Positions 40,489 to 48,387 of a DNA stretch of 64,000 bases are shown piece by piece. The position numbers and the translations under genes are program-made. The DNA lies in assembly GCA_002421805.1 (NCBI GenBank), contig DISM01000005.1, positions 118,631 to 182,630 of the forward strand, written 5' to 3'. Below the pieces are notes generated by a model that was given only the letters and a program-made list of their open reading frames with translations, ran no database searches and was not told the origin of the DNA. The stretch comes from Candidatus Omnitrophica bacterium UBA6210 (lineage in GTDB: Bacteria > Omnitrophota > Gorgyraeia > Velamenicoccales > Velamenicoccaceae). The stretch's first letter is position 1. The number at the start of each line of letters is the position of its first letter.

Positions 40489-41876
40489 GGACACATACGT
40501 GCGGAGAGCTAAAAAAAGAACACGCCGGCCAAAGCGTCGTGCTTTGCGGCTGGGTGCACAGGCGCCGCGACCATGGAAAGCTTATTTTTATTGATCTCAG
40601 GGACAGGTACGGTTATACGCAGGTGATGTTCAGCCCCAAGGATTCGCCGCAGGCGCACCGGGTGGCGACGGATCTGCGCGCCGAGTTCGCCGTGCGGCTC
40701 AAAGGCCTGGTGAATCTACGTCCGAAGAACAATATCAACCCTGATATTCCGACGGGAGAAATTGAGTTGATCGCCCAGGAGCTGGAGATCCTTAATCCGT
40801 CTTTGACGCCGCCGTTTGAGATTGCAGACGACCTTGTGTTGTCCGAAGATGTGCGCCTGCCCTACCGTTATCTGGACCTGCGTCGGCCCGGCATGTTTAA
40901 GCTTTTGTCCGCCCGCCATCAGATGAATCGCCTGATGCGCGAATTCCTTAGCAATGAGGGTTTCATCGAGGTGGAGACGCCTATCTTGACCAAGTCTACT
41001 CCCGAAGGCGCGCGCGATTATCTTGTGCCGTCCCGCGTCAACCCGGGAAAGTTCTTTGCTTTGCCTCAGTCGCCGCAGCTCTTTAAACAACTGCTGATGG
41101 TGTCCGGTTTTGACCGTTATTTTCAGATCGCCAAGTGCTTCCGGGATGAAGACCTGCGGGCGGACCGCCAGCCGGAGTTTACCCAGATGGACATGGAGAT
41201 GTCGTTTGTGGAAGAAGAGGATATCTTTTCCATCTCCGAGAAGATGTTCGTCCTTGTTTTAAAGGAGCTTAAAGGCGTGACGTTGGCAACACCCTTCCCG
41301 CGCATCAGCTATAAGGAGGCGATGGAGAAATACGGCTGCGATAAGCCGGACCTGCGCCGCAACAAAGAAGACGCCCATGAATTCTCTTTTGTGTGGGTGG
41401 TTGATTTTCCTCTTTTCAAATATGACGATGAAGAGAAGAGGTGGGACAGCGAGCATCATCCTTTTACGGCGCCCCACGCCGAGGATATCGGCTTGCTTGA
41501 ATCGGGCGATCTGGGTCGTATCCGCTCGCGGTCGTATGACCTCGTGTTGAACGGCAACGAAATTTCCAGCGGCTCCATCAGGATCCACGATCAGGCGCTG
41601 CAGCATAAGATTTTTGAGATCCTGCGCATCCCGCAGGATGAGATCATCGCCCGTTTCGGTTTTCTGCTTGAGGCCTTCAAATACGGGGCTCCGCCTCACG
41701 GCGGCATCGCGTTCGGCCTGGACAGGATCCTGGCGATCCTTTTCGGTACGGAGAGCATCAGGGATATCATCGCGTTCCCCAAGACGCAAAAGGCTGTCTG
41801 CCCCCTGACGCAGGCGCCGTCGGATGTTACCGACAAACAATTGAAAGAATTGCACATCAGAAGCATTGCGCCGTAG
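40482..41876 (+). CDS. aspS: Aspartate-tRNA ligase lacking the GAD insertion domain
   Basis: A 464-residue bacterial-type AspRS: OB anticodon domain (CGWVHRRRDHGK), flipping loop TPEGARDYLVPSR, motif 2 FRDEDLRADRQPEFTQ, motif 3 GGIAFGLDRIL. Typical bacterial enzymes have ~590 residues because a ~120-residue GAD domain sits between motifs 2 and 3. Here the sequence jumps from DKPDLRR straight to VWVVDFPLF within about 15 residues, so GAD is absent. His31 in RRRDHG matches non-discriminating AspRS such as that of Pseudomonas, so it may also charge tRNA-Asn for GatCAB; that is inference. Confidence 0.95.
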   Translation: MLRTHTCGELKKEHAGQSVVLCGWVHRRRDHGKLIFIDLRDRYGYTQVMFSPKDSPQAHRVATDLRAEFAVRLKGLVNLRPKNNINPDIPTGEIELIAQELEILNPSLTPPFEIADDLVLSEDVRLPYRYLDLRRPGMFKLLSARHQMNRLMREFLSNEGFIEVETPILTKSTPEGARDYLVPSRVNPGKFFALPQSPQLFKQLLMVSGFDRYFQIAKCFRDEDLRADRQPEFTQMDMEMSFVEEEDIFSISEKMFVLVLKELKGVTLATPFPRISYKEAMEKYGCDKPDLRRNKEDAHEFSFVWVVDFPLFKYDDEEKRWDSEHHPFTAPHAEDIGLLESGDLGRIRSRSYDLVLNGNEISSGSIRIHDQALQHKIFEILRIPQDEIIARFGFLLEAFKYGAPPHGGIAFGLDRILAILFGTESIRDIIAFPKTQKAVCPLTQAPSDVTDKQLKELHIRSIAP

Positions 41877-41923
41877 AACAAGCAGAAATATCCATCATAA
41901 TAAGAAACACCAAGGAGGATGAT

Positions 41924-42451
41924 ATGAAAAGATTTGTTGTGGCGGGTTGGGTTGCGGTTTTCGCGCTGGTGTGTTTGACGGGCTGTGCCAGGGTGCGTAC
42001 CTATACGGTTGAGCAGGAACGTGTCGACCAGGACTTGTCTTCGGGTAACGCAGGCTATTTGGCAGGCGCACCTCAGCAGGACCTTCAGGCGGCCAGGAAA
42101 TTGACCCGCACAACATATGTTGCCGAGGTGGAGCTGGGAAAACAGGCAGGCCAGAAACCTAAGGGCAAGAAGCCGAAATATGAAAAATGCCCTATGACCA
42201 TGGAGAATGAAGAGGGCGCCACCGAAGAGATGACAACGGAACCGCCGGCCGCAGCGGGTTCCGCAACGGCCGCAGCACCCAAGGAACCCGTGATGTATAC
42301 CGTTACGGCGAACGATACGCTGCAAAAGATATCGCTGAAATTTTACGGGACGACCAAGAAGTGGAAGACGATCTTCGAGGCAAACAAGGATGTCTTGAAG
42401 AGTCCGGACAAGATTTACGGCGGCCAGGTCCTCAAAATTCCACAGGAGTAA
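41924..42451 (+). CDS. LysM domain lipoprotein
   Basis: A 175-residue secreted protein. An N-terminal signal with lipobox LTGC (lipidated Cys21) predicts a membrane-anchored lipoprotein. A low-complexity Pro/Ala/Glu linker precedes a C-terminal LysM domain (~123-172, YTVTANDTLQKISLKFYG ... VLKIP) that binds peptidoglycan. Strong ribosome site AAGGAGG. Probably tethers an envelope layer to the wall. No enzyme domain. Confidence 0.87.
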   Translation: MKRFVVAGWVAVFALVCLTGCARVRTYTVEQERVDQDLSSGNAGYLAGAPQQDLQAARKLTRTTYVAEVELGKQAGQKPKGKKPKYEKCPMTMENEEGATEEMTTEPPAAAGSATAAAPKEPVMYTVTANDTLQKISLKFYGTTKKWKTIFEANKDVLKSPDKIYGGQVLKIPQE

Positions 42452-42452
42452 T

Positions 42453-43421
42453 ATGTTCAGGATTGTCAGGCTTGAGAATCAGAAAGAGGCGCAGGATTTT
42501 TTTGGTCTGCACGATGAGAACGCGCGTCTTCTCGAGCAGGAATACCACGTTAAGATTTCTTCGCGGCCCGACGGGTTGCGCGTCAGCGGTTCCAATAAAG
42601 GCAGGTTGGAGAAGGCGATCCGGGTCATTGAGAATTTTCTCCAACTCGTCCGGACGAACAAGGGGGCCGATAAGCGCGAGCTCGAATTGATCATGAGGTC
42701 CTTGAGCGGGACGAAGAAGGAATGGAAGACCTCGGATTTCCGTTTTTCCATGAATCCCTGCGACATGGCCAAAAAAGAAAAAGTCGCCACGCCCAAGACA
42801 AAGGGGCAGCAGGAATACGCAGACGCCATCCGCCAGAACGACATCGTCTTCGGTATCGGTCCTGCCGGAACAGGAAAGACCTACCTGGCCATGGCCATGG
42901 CGGTATCGGAACTTAATTCCGGAAGGGTCCGCAGGATCATTCTGACGCGGCCGGCCCTGGAGGCAGGGGAGAGCCTCGGATTTTTGCCCGGTGACATGCA
43001 CCAGAAGCTCTCGCCTTACCTGAGGCCTCTTTATGACGCTCTCTATGACATGATGGAGGCGGAGAGGATCGAGAAGTTCCTGGAGACGGGGATCATCGAG
43101 GTTGCGCCCCTGGCTTATATGCGCGGCCGCACCCTTAACGACGCCTTCATTATTCTTGATGAAGCGCAGAATTGTACGCCGGAGCAGATGAAGATGTTTC
43201 TGACGCGGCTGGGATTCGATTCCAAGGCGGTGATCACCGGCGACATCACGCAGAGCGATCTTCCCGGAGGAAAACCGATCGGCCTGGTCCAGGCCCTGGA
43301 ACTTTTGAAGGACATCCAGGGGATCAAGATCAGCTATTTGACGGGCGCAGACGTCGTGCGTCACGAGCTGGTCCAGCGAGTCATTGAAGCCTATGATAAA
43401 GCACAACGAAATAACGATTAA
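42453..43421 (+). CDS. phoH: PhoH family ATPase
   Basis: A 322-residue PhoH/YbeZ protein: N-terminal KH-like region (~1-75), then a P-loop ATPase with Walker A GPAGTGKT (136-143) and Walker B FIILDEAQN. The RPALEAGESLGFLPGD and DITQSDLPGG segments are typical. It is linked to RNA metabolism with YbeY, which lies two genes downstream. It starts 1 nt after the LysM gene stop and overlaps the HD gene by 29 nt. Confidence 0.93.
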   Translation: MFRIVRLENQKEAQDFFGLHDENARLLEQEYHVKISSRPDGLRVSGSNKGRLEKAIRVIENFLQLVRTNKGADKRELELIMRSLSGTKKEWKTSDFRFSMNPCDMAKKEKVATPKTKGQQEYADAIRQNDIVFGIGPAGTGKTYLAMAMAVSELNSGRVRRIILTRPALEAGESLGFLPGDMHQKLSPYLRPLYDALYDMMEAERIEKFLETGIIEVAPLAYMRGRTLNDAFIILDEAQNCTPEQMKMFLTRLGFDSKAVITGDITQSDLPGGKPIGLVQALELLKDIQGIKISYLTGADVVRHELVQRVIEAYDKAQRNND

Positions 43422-44757
43422 AGAAACGCTCCTCTTTGTGGGCGGGATCGTTTTTTTGGCCCTTTACGGGATCCAGACAGGTATCCCTTTGATCACGGTC
43501 CTTATGTTCATGGTCCTGGTTATCTATCTTTTGGTCTTGGGCCGTAAGTTCGACGACAAGCGGTATAATTTTCTTTCTCTCGGTTTTCTTTTTCTCCTTG
43601 GCGCCGCTATGGCTGTTTTCTTCAAGGAATATACGGTATTGTCGCCCTACTATATTCCTATCGCAGCGGTCGTCATGCTGGTCGCCCTTCTTTATCATGA
43701 TCTGGAGCTGTCGCTGATCTTCGCGATCCTCTTGAGTTTTTTCGTCGGCACGATCTTCGGAGGGGACATTTACCTGGCAGGCGTCCTGTTCCTTGGAAGC
43801 CTTTTAGGTTCTCTGTATGTGTGGCAGGCCCGCCGGCGTTCCCGTATCATCACCGCCGGTTTTTTTGTCGGAGTGATCCAGAGCGTGGCCGTGTTGACGT
43901 TCTTCCAGCATACGTCTCTAAAGGATGTGCCGGTCATCCGTTTTTGCACGGCGCCTTTTATGAACGGTTTCATTTCATCTTTTCTGGTCGCCGGCCTTCT
44001 GCCTGTTTTCGAATATCTTTTCAGGGTTGTGACAAACATCAGTCTTCTGGAACTGGCCGATTTCAATCATCCCTTGCTGAAGCGTCTTGTGTTTGAGGCG
44101 CCGGGGACGTATCACCACAGCCTGATGGTCGGCAATCTCGCCGAGATGGCATCCGAGGCGGTGGGGGCCAACGCCCTGTTGGCCAGGGTCGGCGCTTATT
44201 ATCACGATATCGGCAAGCTGGAAAAGCCGGAATATTTCAGCGAGAATCAGGATAAGAGTATCAGCAAGCACGATACCTTGAGCGCTTCCATGAGCAAGCT
44301 GGTCATTATGGAGCACGTCAAGGCCGGCGTGGAACTTGCCAGGAAGAACCATTTGAATAATACCATTATGGCATTTATCCGCCAGCATCATGGGACGAGC
44401 CTTGTCTATTATTTCTACCGCAGGGCCCTGGAATCCGGAGGGGACGAGAAGGAGCTGAGCGAAGAGGTTTTCCGCTATCCCGGCCCCAAGCCCGAAACGA
44501 AAGAGACGGCGATCGTGCTTTTGGCGGATTCTGTGGAAGCCGCCTGCAGGACTTTGGAAGAGCCGACGGCCGAGCGGATCGCTGATATGGTGCACCGCGT
44601 TATCAATAACAAATTCATCGACGGACAGCTCGACGCCTGCGATCTGACCCTGAGGGACCTGGAGAAGATCGCGACAATTTTCATTCACATCCTGGGCGCC
44701 TTTTACCATTCCCGTATCGATTACCCCGATCAAGGTGAAACGACGAAGAAATCATAA
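43393..44757 (+). CDS. Membrane HD-domain phosphodiesterase (PgpH/YqfF-like, short form)
   Basis: A 454-residue protein with about seven membrane helices (~10-220) followed by a cytoplasmic HD domain (TYHHSLMVGNLAE ... YYHDIGKLEKPEYF; metal histidines, and a later HHGTS). Family members act as c-di-AMP phosphodiesterases where tested. Typical PgpH has 700-800 residues because of a large extracytoplasmic N-terminal domain, which is missing here. Its place between phoH and ybeY is the classic phoH-yqfF-ybeY order. ATG 43393 lies within phoH. Confidence 0.87.
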   Translation: MIKHNEITIKETLLFVGGIVFLALYGIQTGIPLITVLMFMVLVIYLLVLGRKFDDKRYNFLSLGFLFLLGAAMAVFFKEYTVLSPYYIPIAAVVMLVALLYHDLELSLIFAILLSFFVGTIFGGDIYLAGVLFLGSLLGSLYVWQARRRSRIITAGFFVGVIQSVAVLTFFQHTSLKDVPVIRFCTAPFMNGFISSFLVAGLLPVFEYLFRVVTNISLLELADFNHPLLKRLVFEAPGTYHHSLMVGNLAEMASEAVGANALLARVGAYYHDIGKLEKPEYFSENQDKSISKHDTLSASMSKLVIMEHVKAGVELARKNHLNNTIMAFIRQHHGTSLVYYFYRRALESGGDEKELSEEVFRYPGPKPETKETAIVLLADSVEAACRTLEEPTAERIADMVHRVINNKFIDGQLDACDLTLRDLEKIATIFIHILGAFYHSRIDYPDQGETTKKS

Positions 44758-44791
44758 GTGCCCGGTTTCTGCAGCGACGCGGGCCTGCCTG

Positions 44792-45235
44792 ATGGCCTTG
44801 CGCCGCGGCATCTGCATCGATATCCGCAGGCGTTCCCGTAGGGCTATGCCATCCGATGAGACGATCAGGCGTGTGGTGGGCCGCGTGCTTTCCGCCGAAG
44901 GGGTGGCCAACGCCCATCTCTCCATCCAGTTTGTCGACGATGATTTTATCAAAAAGTTGAACCGGCTGTTCAAAGGCGCGGCGCGGCCGACGGATGTCCT
45001 CAGTTTCGATCTATCAGGGCAAGGGCCGGGTGATTTTGTTTTTGCCGATGTCGTCGTTTCCGTCCAGACGGCCCACCGGACAGCGAGATGCCTGGGCATC
45101 AGTCCTTCGCAGGAGATCTTGCGCTACGTCATCCACGGCCTCCTGCATCTTTTGGGCTATGATGACCTGTTGCCGCGCGCGCGCCAAAAGATGTGGCGCC
45201 GGCAGGAAGACCTCGTGCGGGACCTCCTGCCTTAA
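44792..45235 (+). CDS. ybeY: Endoribonuclease YbeY (third zinc ligand changed)
   Basis: A 147-residue YbeY from ATG 44792; an upstream in-frame GTG at 44735 overlaps the HD gene and is less likely. The zinc motif is HGLLHLLGYDD: H115 and H119 are kept, but the third ligand, normally His in GYDH, is Asp125. Asp can bind zinc, so activity may persist. YbeY matures rRNA and takes part in ribosome quality control. It lies in the phoH-HD-ybeY-recO block. Confidence 0.9.
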   Translation: MALRRGICIDIRRRSRRAMPSDETIRRVVGRVLSAEGVANAHLSIQFVDDDFIKKLNRLFKGAARPTDVLSFDLSGQGPGDFVFADVVVSVQTAHRTARCLGISPSQEILRYVIHGLLHLLGYDDLLPRARQKMWRRQEDLVRDLLP

Positions 45236-45250
45236 CGATGGACCCGGATC

Positions 45251-45994
45251 ATGATCTGTGCAACGCCCGCAGTTGTCTTAAGGACTTTTGATTTCCGCGA
45301 AACCAGCAAGATCGCGGTTTTTTTTACGCGTGATTACGGCAAGGTCAAAGGGGTCCTCAAGGGGATCCGCCGCGACCCGCGCAAGTTCGGTTCCAGCCTG
45401 CCGCTGTTATCGCTCAATCACATCGTTTTTTATATGAAACGCCATTCCGAGATCCACCTGGTGGGTCAATGCGACCTCCTGGACGATTTTGAGATCAGGG
45501 GGGATGATCTCAAGAGCTTTGGCTATGCCCATTTTTGCTCCGAGCTTACGGACCTCTTGATGCCTTTGGAAGACGCCAACCCCAAAGTTTTTGCATTGGT
45601 CCTAGAATTCCTGCGGGCCCTCAAAAAGCCGCCCCATGACATGCGCAATGTTTTTATGATCAAAATGCTGGCGCTTTCGGGTTTCAGGCCGCATTTTGAT
45701 TCCTGCCTGGCCTGCGAAACCCCGTTGACCTCAGAGGCTTTTTTCAGCCTTAAAAGAGGGGGCCTGTTGTGCCGGAAGTGTCTTGCGGCCGATTTTTCCG
45801 CCGCCGCCGTCCTTCCCGGGGCGATCGCCTCTATCCTGTATATCGAGCGGTCCTCATGGGTCGACTGTCTCCGGTTGAAACTGATGCCGGGCGTGCACAG
45901 ACAGCTGGAAGAGATCCTGCACTGTTTTGTGCGTTTTCACGTCGGAAGGGCTCTGAAAACACGGGCCAAGATCCATGAAATTCTTGACCTTTAG
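45251..45994 (+). CDS. recO: DNA repair protein RecO
   Basis: A 247-residue RecO: N-terminal OB fold (VVLRTFDFRETSKIAVFFTRDYGKVKGVLKG pattern), helical middle, and a zinc-binding CLAC..CRKC site at ~155-180. It loads RecA and anneals ssDNA with RecR. It starts 15 nt after ybeY; in many bacteria era lies between them, but it is absent here. Confidence 0.92.
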   Translation: MICATPAVVLRTFDFRETSKIAVFFTRDYGKVKGVLKGIRRDPRKFGSSLPLLSLNHIVFYMKRHSEIHLVGQCDLLDDFEIRGDDLKSFGYAHFCSELTDLLMPLEDANPKVFALVLEFLRALKKPPHDMRNVFMIKMLALSGFRPHFDSCLACETPLTSEAFFSLKRGGLLCRKCLAADFSAAAVLPGAIASILYIERSSWVDCLRLKLMPGVHRQLEEILHCFVRFHVGRALKTRAKIHEILDL

Positions 45995-46012
45995 TTTTAA
46001 CTATGTTATGGT
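45984..46012 (+). promoter_or_regulatory. Probable promoter for panE
   Basis: TTGACC (45984-45989), 17-nt spacer, TATGGT (46007-46012), overlapping the recO stop. Start would be near 46019, giving a short leader with GAGGAG before panE. Confidence 0.55.
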
Positions 46013-46036
46013 AAACGGAAAGCAGACGAGGAGCGC

Positions 46037-46969
46037 ATGAAAATCGTTGTCGTCGGACCAGGGGCCATGGGGTTATTGCTCTACGGTTTGTTGTCCAAGA
46101 CCAGGCATGACGTTCTTGTTCTGGACAAGGATCCGGCGAGGGCCGCTTCTCTTGCCAAGAACGGCGTCAGGATCGAAGGCCTCTGGAACGCCAAATTTGC
46201 GGACGTGCAGATCACAACGGATCCGGCCACAGGCAAGGATGCCGATTTTTGGTTCGTCTGCGTCAAGTCTTACGATACGAAATCCGTCATCCGTCATATT
46301 TCCCCTCATGTGTCCCCGCAGAGTTGTATCGTATCTTTTCAGAACGGGGCAGGTAATATCGAGCTTTTGTCGGATGCCTTCGGGGAGTCCAGGGTGATTT
46401 TGGCCGTCACCAATCTCGGCGCGACGCTCGCAGAGGAAGGCGTCAGCCGCTATACGGGCGAAGGTGACGTGATCCTCGGACGCGTCGACGGGTCCCTGGG
46501 TGTCGAGCTCAAGACGTTGAGGGAGCTTTTTCAGAAGGCAAAGCTTGCGGTGAAGCTGTCGCGAGACATCCATGCCGTCCTTTGGTCGAAGCTGATCATC
46601 AATGCCGGCATCAATGCGGTTGCGGCCGTGACACGCCTGAAGAACGGCAAGATCATGGCATGCGAGGGGTCGCGCCGCATCGCTGAGGGCGCTATCACCG
46701 AAGCGCATAAAGTCGCAAAACGCAAACGCATCAAGCTTCTTTACGACGACGTGCTGGCCAAGGCCGAGTCCGTTTGTGAGGCGACGGCGGAGAATGTCTC
46801 CAGTATGCTCGCCGATGTCCTTCGGAAGAAACCGACGGAAATAGACGCTATCAACGGCGCCATCGTGCGCCAGGCCCAGAGCCTGGGTATCAAGACGCCT
46901 GTGAACGCGTTTCTGGTCGACCTGGTCAAGACGATAGAATCCAATTACGCCCAAGAGGTTGCAACATAA
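46037..46969 (+). CDS. panE: 2-dehydropantoate 2-reductase
   Basis: A 310-residue ApbA/PanE protein that reduces ketopantoate with NADPH in pantothenate synthesis. N-terminal Rossmann GPGAMG (7-12), CVKSYDT, FQNGAGN, the active-site lysine segment WSKLIINAGINAV, and KPTEIDAINGAIV in the C-terminal domain all match. panB (59974) supplies its substrate. It has its own probable promoter. Confidence 0.92.
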   Translation: MKIVVVGPGAMGLLLYGLLSKTRHDVLVLDKDPARAASLAKNGVRIEGLWNAKFADVQITTDPATGKDADFWFVCVKSYDTKSVIRHISPHVSPQSCIVSFQNGAGNIELLSDAFGESRVILAVTNLGATLAEEGVSRYTGEGDVILGRVDGSLGVELKTLRELFQKAKLAVKLSRDIHAVLWSKLIINAGINAVAAVTRLKNGKIMACEGSRRIAEGAITEAHKVAKRKRIKLLYDDVLAKAESVCEATAENVSSMLADVLRKKPTEIDAINGAIVRQAQSLGIKTPVNAFLVDLVKTIESNYAQEVAT

Positions 46970-46990
46970 GGCCAATCACGGGGGATAGGG

Positions 46991-48289
46991 ATGGAGATCA
47001 TCATTGTTGTTCTGCTTGTCGGGTTTCTCGGCCTGGTGGGCCTGATCCTAAAGACTTCGACTGAAGACGCCAAAAAGACAAAAGTAGCCGAAGACGGCAA
47101 GGCGCGCCGGATCTCGGATCTCGAGTCTCAGTTGTTGCAGAAAGACGGCGAATTGAAGAAACTCATGGAGGACCGGCAGAAGCTCGAAGAGGAGTTTTTT
47201 AAGGCCAAGGACGATGCGGAGATCTTCAAGCGCGAGAATGCCGATCTTCAGCAGAAGGTCAAACAATCGGATAAATTCAGGGAAGAGGTCGCGGTTTTTA
47301 AGGATGAGATCAAGCAGAAGGATATGATCGCCCAGCAGGAAACGATCGCCAGACAGAAGATGGAGGGTGAGCTTTCCTTGCAGGAGGCAGAGTTTGAAAA
47401 GCTTCAAAAGGAACTGGATGGTCTTAAGGGACAGTTGAAAACGAAAAATGAGATGTTCGAAGGTCTCAAAGGGCAATACAATGAATTAGAGGCCGAGATC
47501 CAGAAATTAAGGCTGGGCAGCCCGGAAAAACCCAAGGGGCCGTCTGCACCCAAGGACGAACCGACCAAGGTGGAGACGCCTAAGGCCGAACTCTCAAAGA
47601 CTGAACCTCCCAAGCCAGAACCGCCCAAGATCGAGCCGCCAAAGCCTGAACCATCCAAAGTTGAACCTCCAAAATCAGAAACATTCTTTAAGCTCGAACT
47701 GCCGAAGCCAGAGCCTCCCAAGAAGGTCGAGCCTGTTAAATCCGAACCGCCAAAAATCGAACCTCCGAAATCGGAACCGCCCAAGGTTGAGCCGCCGAAG
47801 GCCGAATCGGCTCTTCCTAAGCCTGCCGAGCAGGTCTTGCCTAAAGCCAAGGACGAGACCGTTGAAAAAAAATTTGGGATCGACACAACAGCTGAAAAGA
47901 AAGATGCCGGTTTGGCGGTACCCAAGACGGATGAGATCCCCGGTTTTCCTAAAAGTCAACAGGTCAAACTGGATATCAAAAAAGGCGTTCCCGGCGACGT
48001 AGAATTTTTTAAAGCCGAAACCCCCAAGGCAGAGGAGGAAAAGTCAAAGACTCCCCCTCCTGCGGAGCCCTTTAAATTTACCAACGCCAATAAACCGGGC
48101 GTGCCTCCTGCGTCTCCTTCGGAGAAACAAGAGGCTGGTGCCGCGCCATCCAGCGAGAAGCCCCAGGAAAAAAACCCTGACGGGGCGCGGGACAAGCCCG
48201 TCGATCCCTCCCGAGATAAACAGAAATCGAAGAGAGAGACGCTTATTCCCGGTTTTCAGCCTAAAGCCAAGGAAGAGAAGTCCGAGTAG
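46991..48289 (+). CDS. Membrane-anchored coiled-coil protein with Pro/Lys/Glu repeats
   Basis: A 432-residue protein of unknown function. Residues 2-21 are one hydrophobic anchor. Residues ~35-172 are heptad-rich and charged, a long coiled coil. Residues ~180-285 contain about a dozen degenerate PPKxEP/PPKSEP repeats, like the periplasm-spanning linkers of TonB-type proteins. The rest is charged and disordered, ending in basic residues. No catalytic motif. ATG follows GGGGATAGGG. It may be a spacer or scaffold, but this is inferred only from composition. Confidence 0.7.
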   Translation: MEIIIVVLLVGFLGLVGLILKTSTEDAKKTKVAEDGKARRISDLESQLLQKDGELKKLMEDRQKLEEEFFKAKDDAEIFKRENADLQQKVKQSDKFREEVAVFKDEIKQKDMIAQQETIARQKMEGELSLQEAEFEKLQKELDGLKGQLKTKNEMFEGLKGQYNELEAEIQKLRLGSPEKPKGPSAPKDEPTKVETPKAELSKTEPPKPEPPKIEPPKPEPSKVEPPKSETFFKLELPKPEPPKKVEPVKSEPPKIEPPKSEPPKVEPPKAESALPKPAEQVLPKAKDETVEKKFGIDTTAEKKDAGLAVPKTDEIPGFPKSQQVKLDIKKGVPGDVEFFKAETPKAEEEKSKTPPPAEPFKFTNANKPGVPPASPSEKQEAGAAPSSEKPQEKNPDGARDKPVDPSRDKQKSKRETLIPGFQPKAKEEKSE

Positions 48290-48387
48290 ACCCGCTCTTG
48301 TCCCGACTCCCGATTTTTCCGGGGAATGGTCCCGCGCAAGGAACCGTGGAGCCCTGTGCCTGGGTGCGCATCACTGAAGGTCCTTTG

